Source of the DNA: G965230065 sp965230065 | Lineage (GTDB): Bacteria; Bacteroidota; Bacteroidia; Cytophagales; Cyclobacteriaceae | Length of the DNA stretch: 64,000 nt | Assembly: GCA_965230065.1 (NCBI GenBank) | Contig: OZ245942.1 | Location: 7,564,001 to 7,628,000, forward strand | Direction: 5' to 3' | Shown here: in pieces, positions 62,401 to 64,000 of the stretch | Position numbering within the stretch: position 1 is the stretch's first letter | Layout of the letters: every line of letters begins with the position of its first letter | Notes under the pieces: model-generated | Databases searched by the model: none | Told to the model about the DNA's origin: nothing | What the model saw: only the letters and a program-made list of their open reading frames with translations | Made by a program: the position numbers and the translations under genes

Positions 62401-62798
62401 TGGATCGCCCGCTGTTTACCCATTGCTTTTGAGCGAATAGAAACAGATATACTATTGTTTACCCTTTTAAAGTTTAGGTTGGCTTCTTTGCCAATTGATA
62501 ACAAAGTTTGTTCAAGACTTCTTTTTTGCTTGTTTAGCGTTATCCTGGTATCAGGTAAATCTTCACAGTAATAAAAAAAAGTAAATTCACTTTGTTCCTC
62601 AATTTCTTTAAATACCGCCAGAAGGTTTGAATTCTCAAAACCTACATGTATATCTACTTCGCTTATCTTACGATGTTTCTGTGCTTCCCCATCTGATGCC
62701 AGGAGCATTGATATAGAGAATGCCTGAAAAGCTATACCGTAGAATAAAAGTTTCGACATTTTTTTGATATTGTCTAGTCCAATTAATTTCATTTTCAT
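59472..62798 (-). CDS. SusC/RagA-family TonB-linked receptor with STN domain
   Basis: 1108 residues. Signal peptide ends near LLASDGEA. Residues about 48-115 are a secretin/TonB short N-terminal (STN) domain (HVGFENSNLLAVFKEIEE), which passes a signal to a FecR-type anti-sigma factor. A carboxypeptidase-like domain follows (IRGTVTDETGEKLPGVNVLI), then the TonB box region EIVVIGY, the plug (VRIRGGTSINASSDPLFVVDG) and the barrel to the terminal LNVGF. It forms the outer-membrane channel with the SusD protein. FecR is encoded upstream, so the order sigma-FecR-SusC-SusD supports trans-envelope induction by the substrate. Confidence 0.95.
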   Translation of the reverse strand: MKMKLIGLDNIKKMSKLLFYGIAFQAFSISMLLASDGEAQKHRKISEVDIHVGFENSNLLAVFKEIEEQSEFTFFYYCEDLPDTRITLNKQKRSLEQTLLSIGKEANLNFKRVNNSISVSIRSKAMGKQRAIQEELVVPASIIRGTVTDETGEKLPGVNVLIKNSSVGAVTDINGTYAINVDDDNAILVFSYIGYEAREVSINGRTLIDITLTPDIQQLSEIVVIGYDAINKSDLTGSVASVKPEELTAYPVASSLEALQGRAAGVQVESNNGGEPGAGYKVRIRGGTSINASSDPLFVVDGFVGGILPSPEDIASIEVLKDATATAIYGSRGANGVVIVTTKRGSTGKTRIEFGTLFSMQKEVGRMDMLNRGQFLELMDEATDGAYVPGPEGADTDWQEEVLQPGFTQNYSLSFSGGTDNVNYYVSGVYYDQKGIILESEYDRMSVVSNIDLKATDKLNVGLNLIAYYTNRDGAPTQSGAHGGAFPGAYFMGPDVPVYNPDGSFALARVPTPYDNPYAATTEQIRDSNQDQLQANFYGEYTILKGLSFKTTLGFNSSNGRNGSYTPTTLRDGQEQGGIAEVTSNRNTSLLNENYFTYKTSFGVNDLSVVAGYSYQHNKNERVRAGAQGFVSDLFTYNNLAAGTTQRIPQSGLFEQTISSFFGRVNVGLFDRFLVTFTGRYDGSSVFSPGKKWAFFPSGAVAWNIGNETFLANNATITDLKLRVSYGLTGNQAVSPYQTFAALSPILTIVDGKQVNGLIPSAISNDDLTWETTAQLNIGLDVGFLDDRFNVTVDYYDMETTDLLFNIDLPSYSGFASQLQNIGTMTNKGVELSLGADILTGTFDWNTSFNISANRNKITELPDHADQFYGFGPGHLELRDPNILREGEPLGSYYGYIYEGVYQEGEEFIEGGNQRVGEAKYRDLNNDGIFNFDDRTIIGDPNPDFIWGWTNDFTYKGFELNIFIQSFVGNDKYSYTLLEANTFYGQNNASTLALDRWTTSNTTSDIPRAQNGGNRKFSSRFVYDGGYIRLKNISLGYNFPAIESLRISKLRLYISAQNLFTITDYPGVDPENSYKTNNSTLDSNGTLGFDYGSYPTTKSFTVGLNVGF

Positions 62799-62841
62799 AA
62801 TTTAGATTAGTTTTCACATAGTGTTTTTTAAAGCACGGATC

Positions 62842-62894
62842 AGACTTCTGGTTTTCGAATAATATTTAGCGATACTGTCGAATTTCAGAAGTCT
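62842..62894. terminator. Hairpin between fecR and susC
   Basis: AGACTTCTG (62842-62850) pairs exactly with CAGAAGTCT (62886-62894); inner arms TTCGA/TCGAA extend it. A T-run follows on the plus strand and an A-run precedes it on the transcribed strand, so it is more likely an attenuator or mRNA-processing hairpin than a full terminator for fecR. Confidence 0.5.
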
Positions 62895-62937
62895 TTTTTT
62901 TGTATTAAGATGTGTCGGGTGTCATGATTGTTGCTGT

Positions 62938-63927
62938 TTAGTTAAAATTTATTACTACTTTGTCATTTTTGATTTGATATGTAAATTTTGAGTAACTCAT
63001 TGACTGTAATACATTGTCAAGGCTTTGGTTTTTAAACTCACCGTTGACCATCATTTTATCATTTTTAAGATTTAGAATTGTAAACTCCACACCGTACCAT
63101 AATTCGAGGGTGTGAATGGCATCGATAAAAGGAGTTTTCTCAAAATAAATGATATTATCCTTCCATGAAATTGCTTTTTTAACGTCAAAACGCCCTTTTT
63201 TTAATTCAAAAGAAGCTTTATTGTAAATAATATTTTCACCTGGTGTCAGGTAAGTTTCATCCGGCATTTGGCTTCTTGTTTCATCCTCATATTTATCAAT
63301 GCGAACTCTTCCTTCTATCAATGAAATATTCATACGCTCAGATGATGGATAAGCCTTGATATTGAAAGAGGTACCCAAAACCGTAGTAGTAATTTCACCC
63401 GTACTTACAATAAAGGGTTTATTTTCATCTTCAGCTACCTCAAAGTAGGCTTCTCCACGCAATTCAATTTCACGGCGCTCATTACCAAATACAGCCGGGT
63501 ATTTTAGGGTGGTTCCGGCATTAAGTTTTACAATACTGCCATCACTTAATGTAATAGTCAGCTTTTGGCCTTTATCTGTAGATTTCACTTTATATTCAAC
63601 TGCAACTTCTCCATCCTCCATGTATTGAAATTGATAAAATGTTACTCCTGCGGCTACAATAAAAATAGCAGCAGCCACCTTTAAGAAATTTGGTAGCCAT
63701 CGAATCACTTTAGGACGGGCAGTAATACCCTTTGTTTCCTTCGCAATTTTACTTTTGATTTCATTATGTATTTCAGTTTTCACTGAGGCACCAACCAGTA
63801 TTTCTTCATTAGCAGGTTGGTTTGCTGACAGCCGGTCAAAAAATATATTCATTCGCTCAATCTCTTGTTTGGTTGCCCTGCCTTCTGAATATCTTTTCAG
63901 TAATTCATCAAACTCTTTTTCTCTCAT
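62938..63927 (-). CDS. FecR-family anti-sigma factor
   Basis: 329 residues. Cytosolic N-terminal part (1-80) with an anti-sigma-like helix set, one membrane helix near 84-102 (FLKVAAAIFIVAAGVTFYQF), the periplasmic FecR domain (LSDGSIVKLNAGTTLKYP, REIELRGEAYFEVAEDENKPFIV, TTTVLGTSFNIKAYP) and a C-terminal DUF4974 domain from about 255. It holds an ECF sigma factor until the STN domain of the SusC receptor signals. A probable sigma gene ends 8 bases upstream; susC follows after 139 bases. Confidence 0.93.
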   Translation of the reverse strand: MREKEFDELLKRYSEGRATKQEIERMNIFFDRLSANQPANEEILVGASVKTEIHNEIKSKIAKETKGITARPKVIRWLPNFLKVAAAIFIVAAGVTFYQFQYMEDGEVAVEYKVKSTDKGQKLTITLSDGSIVKLNAGTTLKYPAVFGNERREIELRGEAYFEVAEDENKPFIVSTGEITTTVLGTSFNIKAYPSSERMNISLIEGRVRIDKYEDETRSQMPDETYLTPGENIIYNKASFELKKGRFDVKKAISWKDNIIYFEKTPFIDAIHTLELWYGVEFTILNLKNDKMMVNGEFKNQSLDNVLQSMSYSKFTYQIKNDKVVINFN

Positions 63928-63935
63928 TGTAATTG

Positions 63936-64000
63936 TTATTTATTTAATAGCTTCCAGAGCCTATTTTTCTGGTTATTACTATTATGTACCCCAACTGTAT
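63936..64000 (-). CDS. C-terminal end of a gene upstream of fecR, probably an ECF sigma factor (partial)
   Basis: Only 20 residues are visible, ending NRLWKLLNK before a TAA stop, 8 bases upstream of the FecR start. The fragment is too short to identify by itself. Genomic custom in Bacteroidota places the cognate ECF sigma-70 gene here, so that is the likely identity, but it rests on position only. Confidence 0.4.
   Translation of the reverse strand, partial: TVGVHNSNNQKNRLWKLLNK

Noticed and set aside
1..64000. tRNA, rRNA, riboswitch or replication-origin signals
   Set aside because: No cloverleaf, conserved rRNA block, known riboswitch core or DnaA-box cluster was recognised by reading; a covariance-model scan would be needed to exclude small ones.

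Overview
The window reads as chromosomal DNA of a Bacteroidota bacterium, most likely in or near the Cytophagales. The evidence is a type IX secretion sorting domain (start of window), SusC/SusD and FecR proteins, many SpII lipoproteins, TonB receptors, family-typical fusions (RND-TolC, SerB-SerA) and TAnnTTTG promoter boxes. No rRNA, tRNA, CRISPR array, integrase or complete insertion sequence was seen. Genus cannot be fixed from sequence reading alone.

Layout. 1-9 kb: the end of a secreted FN3/T9SS protein, a dipeptide epimerase, an AAA-DUF4435 ATPase with an altered P-loop, a P-type cation ATPase and a secreted beta-helix protein. 9.2-16.7 kb: a heavy-metal efflux cluster (DUF6660 small protein, CusA-type RND pump fused to TolC, His-rich adaptor, ZIP transporter). 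Two inverted copies of a palindromic repeat flank the pump gene, and one of them lies in frame inside the adaptor's N-terminus. 17-22.7 kb: outer-membrane proteins and a TonB receptor/SGNH hydrolase pair. 22.8-23.7 kb: a HEPN/MNT toxin-antitoxin pair whose antitoxin carries an XRE domain. 24-31.6 kb: ABC permease, a YHYH-MORN-SCO operon, two small hypothetical genes and a SulP transporter. 31.6-38.2 kb: an HD-domain protein fused to a Pycsar-type membrane module directly behind a SerB-SerA fusion gene, MscS, and a second stand-alone PycTM protein. 38.3-47 kb: CcmB, RfbA, a frameshifted GH97 glucosidase, a WYL regulator, a BlaI/BlaR1-type pair with a phased operator array, decayed small genes and a DUF6932/coiled-coil pair. 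47-64 kb: a carbohydrate-use region (sugar isomerase-like protein, nuclease, PL10 pectate lyase, GNAT, GH5, sulfatase-SMP30 fusion, FG-GAP protein, SusD, SusC, FecR and the tail of a probable sigma factor gene).

Working together. The metal genes at 9.2-16.7 kb would form one efflux/uptake unit. The 63.9-57.9 kb genes follow the usual order sigma, FecR, SusC, SusD and would be induced by a substrate signal through the STN domain of SusC. The neighbouring lyase, glycosidase and sulfatase suggest an anionic, possibly sulfated, plant or algal polysaccharide.

Most notable are the two PycTM proteins without a cyclase, the 20-bp phased BlaI operator array with an ExbD-like domain in its M56 partner, several families of small palindromic repeats (two of them inside coding sequence), three promoter boxes placed so close to ATG that leaderless mRNAs are likely, and three separate single-base lesions that could be real decay or sequence errors.
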